Source: CAJBIL01 sp044359525 (GTDB lineage: Bacteria; Pseudomonadota; Gammaproteobacteria; Burkholderiales; Rhodocyclaceae). Taken from it: 16,581 nt of DNA. The first letter of the stretch is position 1. Each line of letters starts with the position of its first letter. Below, one piece after another: positions 15,754-16,581 of the stretch. Both the position numbers and the translations under genes were made by a program. The notes below the pieces were generated by a model. That model saw only the letters and a program-made list of their open reading frames with translations. It had not been told where the DNA came from and did no database searches. The DNA lies in the NCBI GenBank assembly GCA_044359525.1, contig JBIKLY010000078.1:1-16581 (forward strand), in the 5' to 3' direction.

Positions 15754-15866
15754 AGCGACGAATGGACAGCCGCTCGGGCGGAAGGTTTCTTCTGTACGGA
15801 AACCCGTGTAGATTGAGGGCTGCGCGAGATTTCCGGGCGTCATTTTTGTGGCATAGTTCCTTGGTC

Positions 15867-15873
15867 AGGAAGG
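15867..15873 (+). promoter_or_regulatory. Strong Shine-Dalgarno for a short ORF
   Basis: AGGAAGG lies eight bases before the ATG at 15882. It is the only good ribosome site in front of the secretion gene, but it serves the frame of a 16-codon ORF, not that of the transporter. Confidence 0.6.
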
Positions 15874-15881
15874 CATCGCCG

Positions 15882-15932
15882 ATGTCAAATCAACGCCAAC
15901 AACACTATTGGTTTTCCAGTGACCTCCTCTGA
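15882..15932 (+). CDS. Possible 16-residue leader ORF overlapping the secretion gene
   Basis: An ATG with a strong Shine-Dalgarno opens a 16-codon frame encoding MSNQRQQHYWFSSDLL, ending in TGA at 15930-15932. It overlaps the likely GTG start of the transporter (15919) by 14 bases in another frame. It may be a leader peptide that delivers ribosomes to the transporter start. Alternatively, a one-base error or frameshift here could hide the fact that this ATG is the true start. It resembles no peptide I know. Confidence 0.4.
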   Translation: MSNQRQQHYWFSSDLL

Positions 15933-16581
15933 TTCAGTCAATACGCCGCCAATCAGTGCGGATACCAACAATTTCGCTGCCGATTTACGCGAGGATCTGC
16001 TGCATCATGATCCCTTGCTGGCCTGTCTTGTCGAGCTGACCCGTCTGCACGGACGTCCCAGTACGCGTGCGGCCTTGTCGGCGGGTTTGCCGCTGGAAAA
16101 AGGGTGTCTTACCCCATCGCTGTTTGCGCGGGCTGCGACACGGGCGGGTTTGTCGAGCAAGATTGTTCGCCGTCCGCTCGATGCGATCGATAACGCCTTG
16201 TTGCCGGTCATTCTGCTGCTCAAGGGCGATCAGGCCTGCGTGCTGCTTGGCTGGGATGAGGCCGGAAGTACCGCGCGACTGTTGTTTCCGGAAACCGGGC
16301 AGGGCGAGGTCTCGCTGCTGCGCGAAGCGCTCGCCGAGCGCTACCTGGGCATCGCGCTTTTTGCCCGGCCGCGCTTCAGCTTCGATGCGCGTACGCCCGA
16401 GGTCGGCAAGGTTGCCGAAAGGCATTGGTTCTGGGGCGCCTTGATCGAACAGGGGCCGGTGTACCGCGATGTGATCGGTGCGGCACTGCTGATCAACCTG
16501 TTTGCGCTGGTGATGCCGCTGTTTTCGATGAACGTGTACGACCGCGTGGTCCCCAACAACGCTACCGATACCTTGTGGATG
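15919..16581 (+). CDS. Type I secretion ABC transporter (LapB/LssB type), N-terminal part
   Basis: The first 221 codons of a type I secretion permease/ATPase are visible, cut by the window end before the rest of the membrane domain and the ATPase. Residues about 30-155 (HDPLLACLVELTRLHGRPSTRAALSAGLPL onward) form the C39-peptidase-like domain typical of RTX and large-adhesin exporters. The Cys expected for an active peptidase is replaced in the H-G-R-P-S-T region, so it should bind but not cleave substrate. A first membrane helix starts near 187 and is followed by the family hallmark N-V-Y-D-R-V-V-P-N-N-A-T-D-T-L-W. No in-frame ATG exists before the membrane domain, so the GTG at 15919 is the best start, although it has no Shine-Dalgarno. 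Likely partners (membrane fusion protein, TolC-like channel, giant substrate) would lie downstream. Confidence 0.88.
   Translation, partial: MTSSDSVNTPPISADTNNFAADLREDLLHHDPLLACLVELTRLHGRPSTRAALSAGLPLEKGCLTPSLFARAATRAGLSSKIVRRPLDAIDNALLPVILLLKGDQACVLLGWDEAGSTARLLFPETGQGEVSLLREALAERYLGIALFARPRFSFDARTPEVGKVAERHWFWGALIEQGPVYRDVIGAALLINLFALVMPLFSMNVYDRVVPNNATDTLWM

Larger units (their letters stand above)
15698..15918. other. Divergent intergenic region
   Basis: This stretch separates the dehydrogenase gene (leftward) from the secretion gene (rightward). It contains the 6-3-6 dyad at 15739-15753, a weaker stem (GGTTTC at 15784-15789 with GAAACC at 15799-15804), and the short ORF with its ribosome site. 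I could not assign convincing -10/-35 elements on either strand. Confidence 0.6.

Noticed and set aside
13994..15811. 605-codon open frame on the plus strand opposite the dehydrogenase gene
   Set aside because: The composition (very high Ala, Gly, Val, Asp, His) is typical of antisense reading through GC-rich codons. The opposite strand carries clear FAD-domain motifs.
15851..15867. TGGCAT...TTGG as a sigma-54 promoter before the secretion gene
   Set aside because: The spacing is one base too long and the -12 GC is missing.

Overview
The window looks like chromosomal core sequence of a betaproteobacterium, most likely of the Rhodocyclales type. This is inferred from protein resemblance and gene order, not from any search. 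All genes read as intact apart from the two cut by the window edges. No tRNA, rRNA, CRISPR array, insertion sequence or phage gene was seen, and no gene-free stretch exceeds 300 bases.

Region 1 (1-4790, plus strand) is the F1 half of the ATP synthase operon: the end of atpH, then atpA, atpG, atpD and atpC. A strong hairpin lies between atpD and atpC. An 18-bp perfect inverted repeat after atpC forms a terminator that can work in both directions.

Region 2 (4792-7462, minus strand) converges on the atp operon. In transcription order it holds a DUF971 protein, ubiE, a Tim44-like membrane-anchored protein and a ubiJ-like SCP2 protein, with short spacers. It is a ubiquinone-biosynthesis cluster, so a quinone module faces the ATP synthase that ultimately depends on it.

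Region 3 (7540-9632, plus strand) is phoB-phoR, the phosphate-starvation two-component system, preceded by a good Pho box that suggests autoregulation. phoR ends three bases from a gene on the opposite strand.

Region 4 (9636-11758, minus strand) is a two-gene unit: a HIT-family nucleotide-binding protein followed by a 536-residue protein of unknown function with an apparent PilZ-like domain split by an insertion. An AT-rich inverted repeat lies just upstream of the HIT gene.

Region 5 (11843-15697, minus strand) is one very large gene for a DUF3683 / FAD-linked oxidase / 4Fe-4S / double CCG-domain fusion, probably a 2-hydroxyacid (D-lactate-type) dehydrogenase feeding the quinone pool. Region 6 (15698-16581) is a divergent intergenic region with a short dyad and a short upstream ORF, then the start of a type I secretion ABC transporter of the LapB/LssB type, cut by the window end.

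Most of the window is ordinary housekeeping sequence; I see no convincing new defence or mobile system. The points most worth a second look are the split-PilZ/HIT pair, the uncharacterised members of the ubi cluster, the atpD-atpC hairpin, and the arrangement at the start of the secretion gene.
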